A stretch of DNA of 64,000 bases from Psychrobacter raelei (GCF_022631235.3 NZ_CP093310.2:1860001-1924000), one strand, 5' to 3'; positions 9,249-17,913 are shown, counted from the first letter of the stretch. Translations and numbers: made by a program. The notes: generated by a model from the letters alone, not told the origin.

Positions 9249-10226
9249 ATGTCCAATTTTGTGCACCCAGATAAGCGATTCTTGTCTACAACCGTAATCA
9301 GCTATGGCGCTGCTATCTTGGTATCTGCCCTATTGATTTGGTTGAGCTTGGGCGTGGGATTTGGTCAATGGTCTAGCCCCTCACAACTTGATGCCACCTT
9401 ATGGCAGCTGCGCTATCCTCGGGTAGTCACCGCCTTATTGGTGGGCTTAGCCCTGTCAGTGAGTGGCGCTGCACTACAAGCTTTATTCGAAAATCCATTG
9501 GCCGATCCGAGCTTAATTGGTACCTCTGGTGGTGCAGCCTTAGGGGTGGTATTGATACTGGCTCTGGGCATCTCTGGCATTGGGGTGCCACTGGCCGCCT
9601 TCATAGGCAGCTTAGTGGTATGTCTGTTGGTGCTGGGTTGTCACCGATTTTTGGGTGGTGGTCAGATGGGGCTGCTTATCTTAGGCTTTGTGATCAGCGC
9701 CTTTTGTGGCGCTTTGGTGAGTTTAATTTTGTTTTTGTCCAATGACATGGTGCTGCGCAGTGCCACCAATTGGCTGGCAGGTAGTATGGCTGAGGCAGGC
9801 TTTGTACCACTGCGCTATGCCTTGATAAGCATTGCTTTGGGATTGGCCATTATTTTACCATTCGGACGGCAATTGGATGGGCTAATGCTGGGGGAAACCA
9901 CCGCACTGTCTTTGGGTATAAAAGTCGGTCAGGTTCGGGCACTGGTCATCATTGCGTGCGCCCTACTGACTGGGGCAGCGGTATCTATGTCTGGGGTGAT
10001 TGGATTTATTGGAATGATGATTCCCAATTTACTCAGCCTATTGTTTGGCGGTGGTCGAATGCGCATTATGTTTTGGTCCGGCTGGTTTGGGGCCTTGTTT
10101 TTATTGGTCATAGACAGTCTGGCGCGCCATGTGGCCTACCCCGTGGATGTGCCCATTGGCATCGTTTTGGCCTTAATCGGCGGCCCATTTTTTATTTGGT
10201 TATTTATTCGCAGCACCCGTAGCTGA
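9249..10226 (+). CDS. hmuU: Heme ABC transporter permease
   Basis: The 325-residue polytopic protein belongs to the FecCD/BtuC permease family. It has about nine or ten membrane segments, the early motif LRYPRVVTALLVG (residues about 55-68), SGAALQALFENPLADPSLIG (about 73-92) and the ATPase-contact region GVIGFIGMMIPNLL near residue 250. It forms the inner-membrane channel for heme with HmuV. The match to family length is good. Four bases separate its stop from the small ORF at 10231. Confidence 0.92.
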   Translation: MSNFVHPDKRFLSTTVISYGAAILVSALLIWLSLGVGFGQWSSPSQLDATLWQLRYPRVVTALLVGLALSVSGAALQALFENPLADPSLIGTSGGAALGVVLILALGISGIGVPLAAFIGSLVVCLLVLGCHRFLGGGQMGLLILGFVISAFCGALVSLILFLSNDMVLRSATNWLAGSMAEAGFVPLRYALISIALGLAIILPFGRQLDGLMLGETTALSLGIKVGQVRALVIIACALLTGAAVSMSGVIGFIGMMIPNLLSLLFGGGRMRIMFWSGWFGALFLLVIDSLARHVAYPVDVPIGIVLALIGGPFFIWLFIRSTRS

Positions 10227-10230
10227 CCAA

Positions 10231-10374
10231 GTGAGTTTTTTGTACTGGCTAGCGCTGCTCTCGTCTTTTTTATGGCGGGCCGCGGGTTTTTTTGTGCTTA
10301 GTTATTATGCACTCTTTTCTCTGAAGCCCCCTACTTTTAACCCATTATCTTCTTTAATAATAGGTACGTTATGA
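10231..10374 (+). CDS. Possible small membrane protein encoded between hmuU and hmuV
   Basis: A 47-codon open frame starts with GTG four bases after the hmuU stop and ends with a TGA that overlaps the hmuV ATG (ATGA at 10371-10374). The deduced peptide is strongly hydrophobic, with LALLSSFLWRAAGFFVLSYY as its core and a Pro-containing tail. It is in a different frame from hmuU, so it is not a read-through tail. Operon-like geometry and hydrophobicity support it; the lack of a clear Shine-Dalgarno and the GTG start argue against. I recognise no family. It could equally be untranslated spacer that happens to be open. Confidence 0.35.
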   Translation: MSFLYWLALLSSFLWRAAGFFVLSYYALFSLKPPTFNPLSSLIIGTL

Positions 10375-11243
10375 CCGCAGACTTGGCCACTTCTTGCTTA
10401 GAGCGCTCCGCAATGTCCTCACCTTTAGCTCCCAAAAGCTCACAAGCCACTGAGCTATGTCATATCCATAACTTACAAGTATGTGCCGGTCAAAAAAAGC
10501 TGCTGGATGTACCGCATCTACAGCTATACGCGAAACAGCTGACCACATTTATTGGTCCCAATGGCGCCGGTAAAAGCACGTTGCTACATAGCTTATTAAA
10601 TTGTACTGGGCACACCAGACTCAAGACCACAGGTACTATCAATTACGTGATGGCTAACACTGATGGCAGCCCCCATCGCAACACACCGCACTCGCTTATT
10701 AGTCAAGGTAAGATTGCGTGGGTGGGACAGCATGAGCAGTTTGAACTGCCCTTAAATGTTTTGCAGTATGCTTTACTTGGGGTCTCCCCGCAGCTTGCGT
10801 GGTATCAAACCCCAAACGTGGCACAAACCACAAAGGCTCGTGAGCTGCTACATCAGTTTGAGCTCATACATTTGCAAGACAGACGCGTGTCCGGCTTATC
10901 CGGTGGTGAAAAACAGCGCTTGGCGGTGGTACGCGCTTTGATGCAAGACACTCAAATCTTGCTGCTCGATGAGCCGACCAATCATTTAGACATTCGTCAT
11001 CAACGCTTCTTATTACAATATCTTAAAGAGCTCGTAAGCACCGCACACAAGACATTGCTTGTGGTGCTACACGACTTAACCCTAGCTTACCGTTATAGTG
11101 ATCATGTGGTATTAATGGATAAAAGTGCCGTCGTGGCTCATGGCTCACCTGAGCACGTTATGACGCAAGAGCGTCTAAGCGGGGTGTATCAGACGCCAAT
11201 TGAAACTTACGACACCCCAAACGGCCGACTGTTTGTCTCCTAA
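10371..11243 (+). CDS. hmuV: Heme ABC transporter ATP-binding protein
   Basis: The 290-residue ATPase carries Walker A GPNGAGKST (residues 62-70), signature LSGGEKQRLAV (near 180) and Walker B ILLLDEPTNHLD with the switch histidine in VVLHDLTLA. It powers heme import through HmuU. An in-frame ATG at 10413 would remove 14 poorly conserved residues; the start is therefore uncertain. The ATG at 10371 overlaps the stop of the small upstream ORF. The gene ends 8 bases from the convergent PepSY gene, leaving no room for a separate terminator. Confidence 0.9.
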   Translation: MTADLATSCLERSAMSSPLAPKSSQATELCHIHNLQVCAGQKKLLDVPHLQLYAKQLTTFIGPNGAGKSTLLHSLLNCTGHTRLKTTGTINYVMANTDGSPHRNTPHSLISQGKIAWVGQHEQFELPLNVLQYALLGVSPQLAWYQTPNVAQTTKARELLHQFELIHLQDRRVSGLSGGEKQRLAVVRALMQDTQILLLDEPTNHLDIRHQRFLLQYLKELVSTAHKTLLVVLHDLTLAYRYSDHVVLMDKSAVVAHGSPEHVMTQERLSGVYQTPIETYDTPNGRLFVS

Positions 11244-11251
11244 CCGATCGG

Positions 11252-12562
11252 TTACATACCGCGCATGGCTTTGGTTTTGCGCGCTCTGTTGCCGCGCCAC
11301 CACAGATAAACCCCAGTAAATGATAATGCAGATACCGCTATACCTATCAGCGCCAAAAACACTTGATAAATCCTATGTACCACATCGCCTCCGATATGGC
11401 CCATATGCAGACTGTTGAGCCATTCATTTATTTTATTACCCGTAGGGCTTTGGTGACCTAAGTTAATTTTGACCACCTGTCCTGTCACCGCATCTATATT
11501 TAATGAAGACACCCCGCCTTTATTACCGATATCTTTATTGGTCTTAAAGCGCATCTGCCACTGTTTATCCTCATCTACCCAGCGCAGACCCAATATTTTC
11601 TCAACTTTTAAGCCGTGCTCTAAACTGACCTTCTGTGCTTGAGCAGATAGATACTCGATACTTTGAGCTTTGGTGATTTTAAGCGTCACATCATGAGCTT
11701 TAGCTACTGCCTGATTATCAGACTCTGTATCAGACTTTGTATCAGGCTTATGTCTCCCCCCTTTTTCAAAAGGCTGTAAACCTACCACTGCCTGCATAAC
11801 GGGCTGATAGACGGATCTTAAGTTAAAGCCAACGCTCGACCAAGCAATGACGAACAGCATCACCCAAAGCCACAACCCAAAGGCTTGGTGCACATCATAA
11901 TTAAACTTAAAAAAATTAGATTTTCGGCGGATTTTCCAAGCAGGCAACCAGCGCTTAAACCAAGAGGCTCTGTTATGACTACGCACGGCGCTCTTACTAA
12001 GATTGGCTTTCGCTTTAGATTGAGTCGCGCGAGGCAAGGTCAAGTAAATACCAATAAAGCAGTTAATGGTCCACAGCAATGCCACTATGCCCAAAATTAA
12101 GTTGCCCACCTTGCCCATTAAAAGCTCACGATGTAACCAAAACACCTTCCACATGGTGTTATTGAACGCCCAAGCTTCCTTGTCACGACTGCCGATGATT
12201 TCTGCAGTATACGGATTGACGTAGACCTCTTGAAAGGGCGCCGTATTTTTGTTTTTCTGGCGTTTGCCCCGTGCTCTATCTACCACGAACACTGCTGACT
12301 TATTAGGCTCAAGCATCACCGGCATACTAGAGAACTTATATTCAGGATAAGCCTCAATCACTTTATCATGCAAAGTCGCTATGGGCAGCTGCGGACGCGG
12401 CTCAACGTCCACATAAGCTAATTTGTGATTAAATACATCATCAAGCTCTTGATGAAAAGCCAGCAACGCGCCGGTAATGCCTGCCATAAATAAGAAAGCG
12501 GCCATCACAAGCCCACTATAACGATGAACCCAAAGACAAGCTTGACGTATTTTTATTGCCAT
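11252..12562 (-). CDS. PepSY-domain membrane protein of the iron-regulated type
   Basis: The 436-residue protein has a first membrane helix in residues about 15-37 after VHRYSGLVMA, a periplasmic PepSY domain, further helices near 145-175 and 225-250 (after YDVHQAFGLWLWV), and a last helix near 395-425 ending in GVYLWWRGNRARK. The WxHRxxG and DVHxxxG motifs with histidines in membrane helices are those of the PepSY-associated TM family (PiuB/FoxB-like), often found next to TonB receptors and thought to act as inner-membrane reductases of ferric siderophores. It sits downstream of tonB-exbB-exbD, separated from exbD by 234 bases and a terminator. The substrate is unknown. Confidence 0.8.
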   Translation of the reverse strand: MAIKIRQACLWVHRYSGLVMAAFLFMAGITGALLAFHQELDDVFNHKLAYVDVEPRPQLPIATLHDKVIEAYPEYKFSSMPVMLEPNKSAVFVVDRARGKRQKNKNTAPFQEVYVNPYTAEIIGSRDKEAWAFNNTMWKVFWLHRELLMGKVGNLILGIVALLWTINCFIGIYLTLPRATQSKAKANLSKSAVRSHNRASWFKRWLPAWKIRRKSNFFKFNYDVHQAFGLWLWVMLFVIAWSSVGFNLRSVYQPVMQAVVGLQPFEKGGRHKPDTKSDTESDNQAVAKAHDVTLKITKAQSIEYLSAQAQKVSLEHGLKVEKILGLRWVDEDKQWQMRFKTNKDIGNKGGVSSLNIDAVTGQVVKINLGHQSPTGNKINEWLNSLHMGHIGGDVVHRIYQVFLALIGIAVSALSFTGVYLWWRGNRARKTKAMRGM

Positions 12563-12679
12563 AAATAATCTAATTCCGTGGTGTATGAATGCCCAAGACC
12601 GGTCCCTGGGCGCTATAAAGTCATTGTCTGAACACGCTTAAAGGTTAGTTTCTTAGTACCTACTGCCAAAAATCAGGCA

Positions 12680-12714
12680 TAAAATAACCCTACTAAGCCG
12701 AAGCCTACTAGGGT
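12680..12714 (-). terminator. Terminator after exbD
   Basis: Read on the minus strand, ACCCTAGTAGGC and GCTTAGTAGGGT pair around a TTCG tetraloop with one mismatch and one wobble, followed by TTATTTTAT. It separates exbD from the PepSY gene. Confidence 0.7.
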
Positions 12715-12796
12715 CAGATAACACAAAAGTTGCTATTTACTGCGGGTCACTACTGTATAGCGATAACCCGCTATTTAAACCTCTTATATCTTGAGA

Positions 12797-13198
12797 CTAT
12801 TGACTGACAAAAGCGATCTTATCCATTTGAGCTTGACTTGCCAGAGCCAATACTTGTGCCACAGTCTCATAGCGCGCATCTTTATCGGCGCTTAAGCGGA
12901 TAGACGGCTGCGGCTGTTGTTGTGATTCGCTTGCCAAGCGGCTCTCTAGCTGTGTCAAAGTTATGGGCTGATCGTCCCAGTACACACCCGCATCTTTATC
13001 GATGCTAATTTGCACCACTTTTGGTGGAGTTTGCTGCACACTAGCACTGGTCTTTGGCAAGTCTAAAGGCACCGTAGGGTTTAGCACGGTGGCCGTTACT
13101 AAGAAAATAATCATTAATACCAACATGATATCAATCAAAGGAATGAGGTTAATCTCATTCATAGATTGCATATCGTCATCACCTAACTGAAAAGCCAT
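12797..13198 (-). CDS. exbD: TonB-system energiser subunit ExbD
   Basis: The 133-residue protein has one N-terminal membrane helix (residues about 18-42) containing the proton-conducting aspartate Asp23 in LIPLIDIMLVL. A periplasmic domain follows with the LDLPKTS and VVQISIDKD stretches of the ExbD/TolR family. With ExbB it forms the proton-driven motor that energises TonB. It is placed 42 bases after exbB, which is the order tonB-exbB-exbD on this strand. Confidence 0.95.
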   Translation of the reverse strand: MAFQLGDDDMQSMNEINLIPLIDIMLVLMIIFLVTATVLNPTVPLDLPKTSASVQQTPPKVVQISIDKDAGVYWDDQPITLTQLESRLASESQQQPQPSIRLSADKDARYETVAQVLALASQAQMDKIAFVSQ

Positions 13199-13240
13199 AT
13201 AACGCTCCTATCTGGTTGGCCTACCGATTACTGCTCGTGT

Positions 13241-13900
13241 CTAGTGAGTGTTGGCAGTGGATGTATTTAACGAGGCATAATCGCCATCTTTACTGCTTTG
13301 AGCCTGTGTCTTTAGCGCTACCTGAGCAGCGGCGCTGCTATTCATAGGCTTAGCTGTGTCACCGAGTAGACCATAAGCGGTGTCATTGGCAATAAATAAG
13401 GTGCGGCGATTAATACGAATGGCGATGTTATAAAAAATAACTGCAGGAATGGCCACAGCCAGACCCAGACCTGTCATGATGAGTGCCTCACCTACAGGAC
13501 CTGCCACTTGACTAAGACCGGCTTGACCTGACTCACCAATGCTATGTAAAGCATGGAAGATACCCCACACCGTCCCGAACAACCCAATAAAAGGAGCAAT
13601 GGCGGCTGTGGTACCCAGTATAGCCAGACCCTTTTCACCCGAATAACGATAGCGGCCAATCTCTTTCATCAACACCTGCTCAACCACAGTTTTGCGCTCT
13701 GAGCTACCAAGTGCTGACAAGTTTTTTGACTCTGCACTGACCGCTTGCGTCAAATCTGCGGCCACTGTGCTTTTCAGCTGGCTACTTTGGTAAAGGCGCA
13801 AAATGCCTGCAATCCACGAGGCTATTGATAAGCCTAGCAAGCTAAAGAACAAAAACTTAGTAACAATGTCGGTATATTGCCAATATGCTGCAAAATCCAT
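13241..13900 (-). CDS. exbB: TonB-system energiser subunit ExbB
   Basis: The 219-residue protein is of the MotA/TolQ/ExbB family with three membrane helices: residues about 12-32, 95-118 (GLAILGTTAAIAPFIGLFG) and 140-165 (GPVGEALIMTGLGLAVAIP). The conserved G-T-V-W-G-I segment follows the second helix. It forms the pentameric channel around ExbD. The C-terminal Ser/Ala-rich tail beyond residue 185 is not conserved. Confidence 0.95.
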   Translation of the reverse strand: MDFAAYWQYTDIVTKFLFFSLLGLSIASWIAGILRLYQSSQLKSTVAADLTQAVSAESKNLSALGSSERKTVVEQVLMKEIGRYRYSGEKGLAILGTTAAIAPFIGLFGTVWGIFHALHSIGESGQAGLSQVAGPVGEALIMTGLGLAVAIPAVIFYNIAIRINRRTLFIANDTAYGLLGDTAKPMNSSAAAQVALKTQAQSSKDGDYASLNTSTANTH

Positions 13901-14111
13901 GGGGAGTCCTTACAAAATGGGAAAAAATTAACTTTCAATCAATTCATTGAATCTAGAACTAAATCTAAAATTATTTAATTTAAAACCGCCTACTAAGATA
14001 GCAATCTTTCTAACGCCTTTAGTGGGTAAATCTCATGTCAACTATTGGCTCTAACAGCCATAGCCATAATGTGTACCCCTAAGAATGTACCCCTAAGGAC
14101 ACAAATCCGGA

Positions 14112-15182
14112 CTAGTTAACCTGATAATCTATGGGCAGTGTCACCACCCCGACCACAGGCTGACCGCCTTTAGTGAAAGGATTAAATTTACCTTTTTTTG
14201 CGGTATTGACGGTGTAATTATCTAGTGCGGTGTTGCCTGAAGACTTGGCTAAGGTGGCGCTTGTTACCGTGCCGCTCTTATCTACTGTTAATCTGACCAT
14301 AACCCGCAGTCTGTCTCCTGGATTTAGCTTTCTAACTACCGCAGGCGGAATAGAAAAGTTTGGTTTGCTTCTCCAGCTGGCCTGATTGGCAGAGAAGTTC
14401 TGCGGAGTATTACTGGCAGCGGCAGCCGCCTTTTCAGCAGCAGCCCTTTCAGCAGCAGCCTTTTCAGCAGCCGCCCTTTCAGCAGCCGCCTTTTCAGCAG
14501 CAGCCTTTTCAGCAGCAGCCCTTTCAGCGGCAGCCCTTTCAGCGGCAGCCCTTTCAGCGGCAGCCCTTTCAGCGGCAGCCCTTTCAGCAGCAGCTCTTTC
14601 AGCGGCAGCCCTTTCAGCAGCGGCCTTTTCAGCGGCAGCCTTTTCAGCAGCGGCCTTTTCAGCGGCAGCCCTTTCAGTGGCAGCCTTTTCAGCAGCGGCC
14701 TTGTCAATAAGACGTTGCTGCTCAGTGTTATCAATGACTGGCTTAGAATCAGGCTTAACGATGGGGGTCTTTTCTATTTTTGGCTCAGGTTTTGGTTCAG
14801 GTTTTGGCTCAGGCTGCGTTTTAATCTTTTCGACAGGTTTTGGCTCAGGCTTTGGTTCGGGCTTGGTAACTTTGGCTGGCTCAGGTTTGGGCTCAACTTT
14901 TTTTACCGGGGCAGGCTTTGGTGGCTCAGATTTTGAGACAGGCTGCTGCGGTGGCGGGGTGACGACTGGCTGCGGTGCAACCTCCACTACTTCTGGCTCT
15001 GGCTGCTCAGCTAAGGTTAATAACTCAATTTCAATCGGCTTTTCAATCTCTGGCTTTTTTGGCATGGGTTTTGGCATATCTAATGCCACTAATGCTGCAG
15101 CCACCCCCATATGCAGCGCCAACACAGCAATAATCGTGGCAGTATTAACTTTAACTGGGCTAGAGCTGGTTTTATTATTCAT
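14112..15182 (-). CDS. tonB: TonB protein with an 18-copy AAAE(K/R) spacer
   Basis: The 356-residue protein starts (ATG at 15182) with a short cytoplasmic tail and a membrane helix (ATIIAVLALHMGVAAALVAL). It then has a Pro/Lys/Glu-rich periplasmic spacer (repeated PEPKPEPKP), an 18-unit AAAEK/AAAER stretch predicted to form a long charged helix, and a C-terminal TonB domain (VRKLNPGDRLRVMVRLTVD, DNYTVNTAKKGKFNPF). TonB spans the periplasm and transmits ExbBD energy to the receptors encoded around it. A TTG start at 15215 would add 11 residues; neither start has a good ribosome site. The AAAE block is more usual in TolA than in TonB, but linkage to exbBD and receptors favours TonB. Confidence 0.88.
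   Translation of the reverse strand: MNNKTSSSPVKVNTATIIAVLALHMGVAAALVALDMPKPMPKKPEIEKPIEIELLTLAEQPEPEVVEVAPQPVVTPPPQQPVSKSEPPKPAPVKKVEPKPEPAKVTKPEPKPEPKPVEKIKTQPEPKPEPKPEPKIEKTPIVKPDSKPVIDNTEQQRLIDKAAAEKAATERAAAEKAAAEKAAAEKAAAERAAAERAAAERAAAERAAAERAAAERAAAERAAAEKAAAEKAAAERAAAEKAAAERAAAEKAAAAASNTPQNFSANQASWRSKPNFSIPPAVVRKLNPGDRLRVMVRLTVDKSGTVTSATLAKSSGNTALDNYTVNTAKKGKFNPFTKGGQPVVGVVTLPIDYQVN
14431..14702. repeat. 15-bp tandem repeat array inside tonB (18 units)
   Basis: Eighteen copies of a 15-bp unit (plus-strand form TTTCAGCGGCAGCCC with variants) encode the AAAEK/R pentapeptides. Units differ mostly at third positions (CAG/CGG, CTT/TTT). The four copies from about 14519 to 14583 are identical, which suggests recent expansion. 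Confidence 0.95.
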
Positions 15183-15429
15183 AGAAGTAAAGTGAAATTT
15201 ATTAGTGGATGCCAAGTGCCTAATGGGACAATGAAAATGGACAAACTTTTTCGCTGCTACGTTTCATTGTGTTTTGTACTTTGTTTATAGGGTGTCATAT
15301 CCTATATAAAATGTTACATACCACCGCCACCTTGATAAGTTTGCTTATTTTTATTGTTATAAAGCAGAAACTTATGCTGCGTAGGTTGCTATGCTATTTC
15401 AAAAAAGAATGGTATAACAAAGCCGCTTC

Positions 15430-15523
15430 AATGTAAATAAGAATTATTACTATTTGCATTCAGTTTTGTAAAATATTAGACTGGTAACACCATATGAACA
15501 CATAGTGTTGTTATATTATAACA
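15430..15523. promoter_or_regulatory. Palindrome-rich control region between tonB and yceI
   Basis: Three palindromes stand close together. AATGTAAATA/TATTTGCATT (15430-15460, one mismatch) encloses AGAATTATTAC and is a weak Fur-like candidate. A 24-nt imperfect repeat AACACcAT...ATaGTGTT lies at 15486-15509. TGTTATA-T-TATAACA at 15509-15523 is perfect. Which regulators bind is unknown. Confidence 0.45.
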
Positions 15524-15581
15524 TAGCATATTAAGGCCGAACAAGATTTGTAATTTTGAAGTTATTCTCAATAAAGCCGCG

Positions 15582-15590
15582 TGGTATAAT
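15582..15590 (+). promoter_or_regulatory. Extended -10 promoter element for yceI
   Basis: TGGTATAAT at 15582-15590 is a perfect -10 with the TGn extension. No good -35 is visible 17 bases upstream (TTATTC), as is usual for extended -10 promoters. It lies about 65 bases before yceI. Confidence 0.6.
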
Positions 15591-15654
15591 GTCTGATTTT
15601 GACTGTTTAGCTCAATAAGTTATCTGTGCTAACAGCTAAGATTTTTCTGACCGA

Positions 15655-16263
15655 ATGGATTTTATTATGCCTATCACCACCACCCCTGTTCTGAGCGTTG
15701 TTACTGCTTGTGCGCTTTTAAGTTTGCCGCTGCTGGCTACCGCTGCGACGCCACAAAAGTGGCAAATTAACCCGCAAAAGACCAAAGTAGGTTTCTCAGT
15801 ACCTTATTTAAAAAAGTCTATCATTGAAGGCACTTTTCATAAGATAGAGGGCGTGATTAATTATGATGAGAGCCGACCACAAAATACCGTCATACGCTTT
15901 ACAGTGTATACCGATAGTGTGGATACTGACTTAAAGCCAAGAGATTATTTTATCCGCAGAAAAGAGCTGCTCAATACCAAGCAATACCCCACCTTAAAGT
16001 TCACCTCTTCAAGTGTAAAGCTTAACAATCCTCGAGAGGGTTACGTCAATGGCAGCTTCAATGCGCTAGGCCAGACCAAGCCGATGACCGTTAAAGTGAA
16101 CTTAACAGATGTTTATACGCTTTCTAAGAGCCAACCTAGCGCCTTAAAATTTAAGGCCACTGCCACCATTAACCGCCATGACTATGGGGTGACTGCCTTT
16201 CCAGGCATCTTTGGCACCACTATTCCTATTGTCATTACCGGTGAGCTGATGCCTGCCAAATAA
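15655..16263 (+). CDS. YceI-family periplasmic lipid-binding protein
   Basis: The 202-residue protein has a signal peptide (cleavage near LLATAA, residues about 27-31) and a YceI lipocalin-like barrel: WQINPQKTKVGFSVPYL, GVINYDESRPQNT, TKQYPTLKFTSSSVK, NARHDYG-like NRHDYGVTAFPGIFG. Family members bind polyisoprenoid or amphiphilic lipids in the periplasm; the role here is unknown. An in-frame ATG at 15667 (MPITTT) is an equally good start and would shorten the signal peptide by four residues. The gene is transcribed away from tonB. Confidence 0.9.
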   Translation: MDFIMPITTTPVLSVVTACALLSLPLLATAATPQKWQINPQKTKVGFSVPYLKKSIIEGTFHKIEGVINYDESRPQNTVIRFTVYTDSVDTDLKPRDYFIRRKELLNTKQYPTLKFTSSSVKLNNPREGYVNGSFNALGQTKPMTVKVNLTDVYTLSKSQPSALKFKATATINRHDYGVTAFPGIFGTTIPIVITGELMPAK

Positions 16264-16287
16264 GCGCCTCCTTAAAGCACCTCTCCC

Positions 16288-16827
16288 CTAGAATGAAGAG
16301 CCCGGTTGTGTCAAAAACTCAAGCTCCTCTTGGGTCGAGGGGCGCCCCAAGATCTTATTACGATGCGGATACCGGCCAAATCTATCAATAATGACTTTGT
16401 GCCGCACCTCAAAACCGTAGACACCCTCGTCTGTGTGCTGCTTAAACAATCTATCTGTGTGCGTATGGATAAGCTTCGACTCACTGTGCATATAAGGCAT
16501 TAATAATAAGTGACGCGCCTCTACACTGTGTAGCTGTTGCAACACGCCAGCCGCCACAGCTTCTTGAGCCAATGCCAAAGCCATGGGGTCTTGAGCAAAG
16601 GCTTGCGGCGTGTCGCGGTAGATGTTGCGGGAGAATTGATCAAGTACGATAATCTCAGCCAGACGTCCCTCAGGATGCGCCCGCCATGCAAATAACTCGC
16701 CAGCTGCTGCCTGAATTAACGTACCGCTAAAACGCTCGGCTAACACGGCATCAAAAGCGTCACTTTTTTCAAAAAACTTCTGCAGTCCCGCCTCATGAAA
16801 ACAAAATTCGATAATCTGTTGATACAT
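16288..16827 (-). CDS. DUF924 family protein
   Basis: The 179-residue protein contains FCFHEAGLQKFFEKSDAFDA, the motif VLDQFSRNIYRDTPQAFAQD (residues about 62-81) and the later LMPYMHSE, which are characteristic of DUF924, a helical family with a TPR-like fold and unknown function. Length is typical. It is convergent with yceI across 24 bases and has no evident operon partner. Confidence 0.85.
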   Translation of the reverse strand: MYQQIIEFCFHEAGLQKFFEKSDAFDAVLAERFSGTLIQAAAGELFAWRAHPEGRLAEIIVLDQFSRNIYRDTPQAFAQDPMALALAQEAVAAGVLQQLHSVEARHLLLMPYMHSESKLIHTHTDRLFKQHTDEGVYGFEVRHKVIIDRFGRYPHRNKILGRPSTQEELEFLTQPGSSF

Positions 16828-17009
16828 AGTTCACCTTAGTGTCTTTTATTGCGTTGGCTTAACAGTTGACCACCTTACCCAAATCCGCTCAAATTAACAA
16901 CCAGACTGTGCCACTTACCAAGCACTTTTAAACTCACAACAACATTTATGCGTGTGTACATACTTACATCATGCAAATGAATCACAACAGTGTAAAATCT
17001 TAAGCTTGA

Positions 17010-17015
17010 TATACT
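17010..17015 (+). promoter_or_regulatory. Likely -10 element of the DUF305 gene
   Basis: TATACT lies 40 bases before the ATG at 17055. An in-frame ATG at 17016 would directly abut this -10, so it cannot be the start if this promoter is used. The -35 is weak. Confidence 0.4.
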
Positions 17016-17054
17016 ATGTCGGTACATACGTACACTGAAATTATAAGAGGAAAG

Positions 17055-17849
17055 ATGATGACGATCAAAACACACCCATTCAATAAAAAAATGCTAAAAA
17101 CCAAACAACTGACTTTAGCTGCCCTGTGTACCTCTGTTTTGGCCTTGGCGGCTTGTCAGCCGAAAAATCAGGAAAACACCGACTCTAATGACGCTCAGAG
17201 TACGGAAATGACTGACCATGAAAAAATGGGGCATACAGATGCTGATCATGACAGTGATGAGCATGAGCTACAGATGCAAGATAGCCATGAAGGCCATGAT
17301 ATGAGTACTGCCGCCACTACTGAGTTTGGTAAGGAGTACATGGACGAGATGGATGACATGCATGAAGATATGATGGAAGCATTACAAAGCCATGATGCTG
17401 ATGTCACTTTTGCCAAAGGCATGCTTGCTCATCATGAAGGCGCCCTAGATATGGCAGAGATTCAGTTAAAATATGGCAAAGACGACACCATGCGTAAATT
17501 AGCTAAAGACGTTATGAGCGCCCAACAAGCCGAAATTGATCAAATAAAAGCGTGGCTTAACGCCCATCCTGACAACACAGAACAAGACTATAATCAAGAG
17601 ATGCAGCAAACCTATAGCAGTGGTATGGATGCCGTGCATGATGAGATGATGCAAGGCTTACTTGATGCAGATGCCGACATGGCATTTGCCAAAGGTATGC
17701 TTGCACATCACAAAGGTGCGATAGCGATGGCCGAAACTCAGCTAAAATACGGTAAAGATGAAGCCATGCGCAAATTGGCTGAAGACATTATCAGCGCCCA
17801 GCAAGCCGAAATTGATCTGATGCAAAAATGGGTAAGTAAGTCTGCTTAA
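17055..17849 (+). CDS. Lipoprotein with two tandem DUF305 domains
   Basis: The 264-residue protein has a lipobox (LALAAC, Cys near residue 36) and a linker very rich in His, Asp and Met (DHEKMGHTDADHD), which is suited to binding metal. Two DUF305 domains follow, each carrying an A-K-G-M-L-A-H-H motif (AKGMLAHHEGALDMAE near residue 120 and AKGMLAHHKGAIAMAE near 215). DUF305 is a ferritin-like helical family seen with copper and other metal-resistance genes; function is not established. AAGAGGA precedes the double ATG at 17055-17060, which decides the start. A hairpin terminator follows. Confidence 0.88.
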   Translation: MMTIKTHPFNKKMLKTKQLTLAALCTSVLALAACQPKNQENTDSNDAQSTEMTDHEKMGHTDADHDSDEHELQMQDSHEGHDMSTAATTEFGKEYMDEMDDMHEDMMEALQSHDADVTFAKGMLAHHEGALDMAEIQLKYGKDDTMRKLAKDVMSAQQAEIDQIKAWLNAHPDNTEQDYNQEMQQTYSSGMDAVHDEMMQGLLDADADMAFAKGMLAHHKGAIAMAETQLKYGKDEAMRKLAEDIISAQQAEIDLMQKWVSKSA

Positions 17850-17913
17850 GCGCCGTTTTTTATGGCTAAAATTACAAGCCGCCTTGCCAGCTTAAACCGC
17901 GTTTGAAACATTT

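Noticed and set aside
14431..14702. CRISPR-like regular repeats
   Set aside because: Units are 15 bp with no spacers and lie inside a coding sequence.
14386..15195. Long open frame on the plus strand over tonB (269 codons, Ala/Ser-rich)
   Set aside because: It exists because the 15-bp repeat of tonB lacks stops in several frames. The minus-strand frame has the membrane helix and TonB domain.
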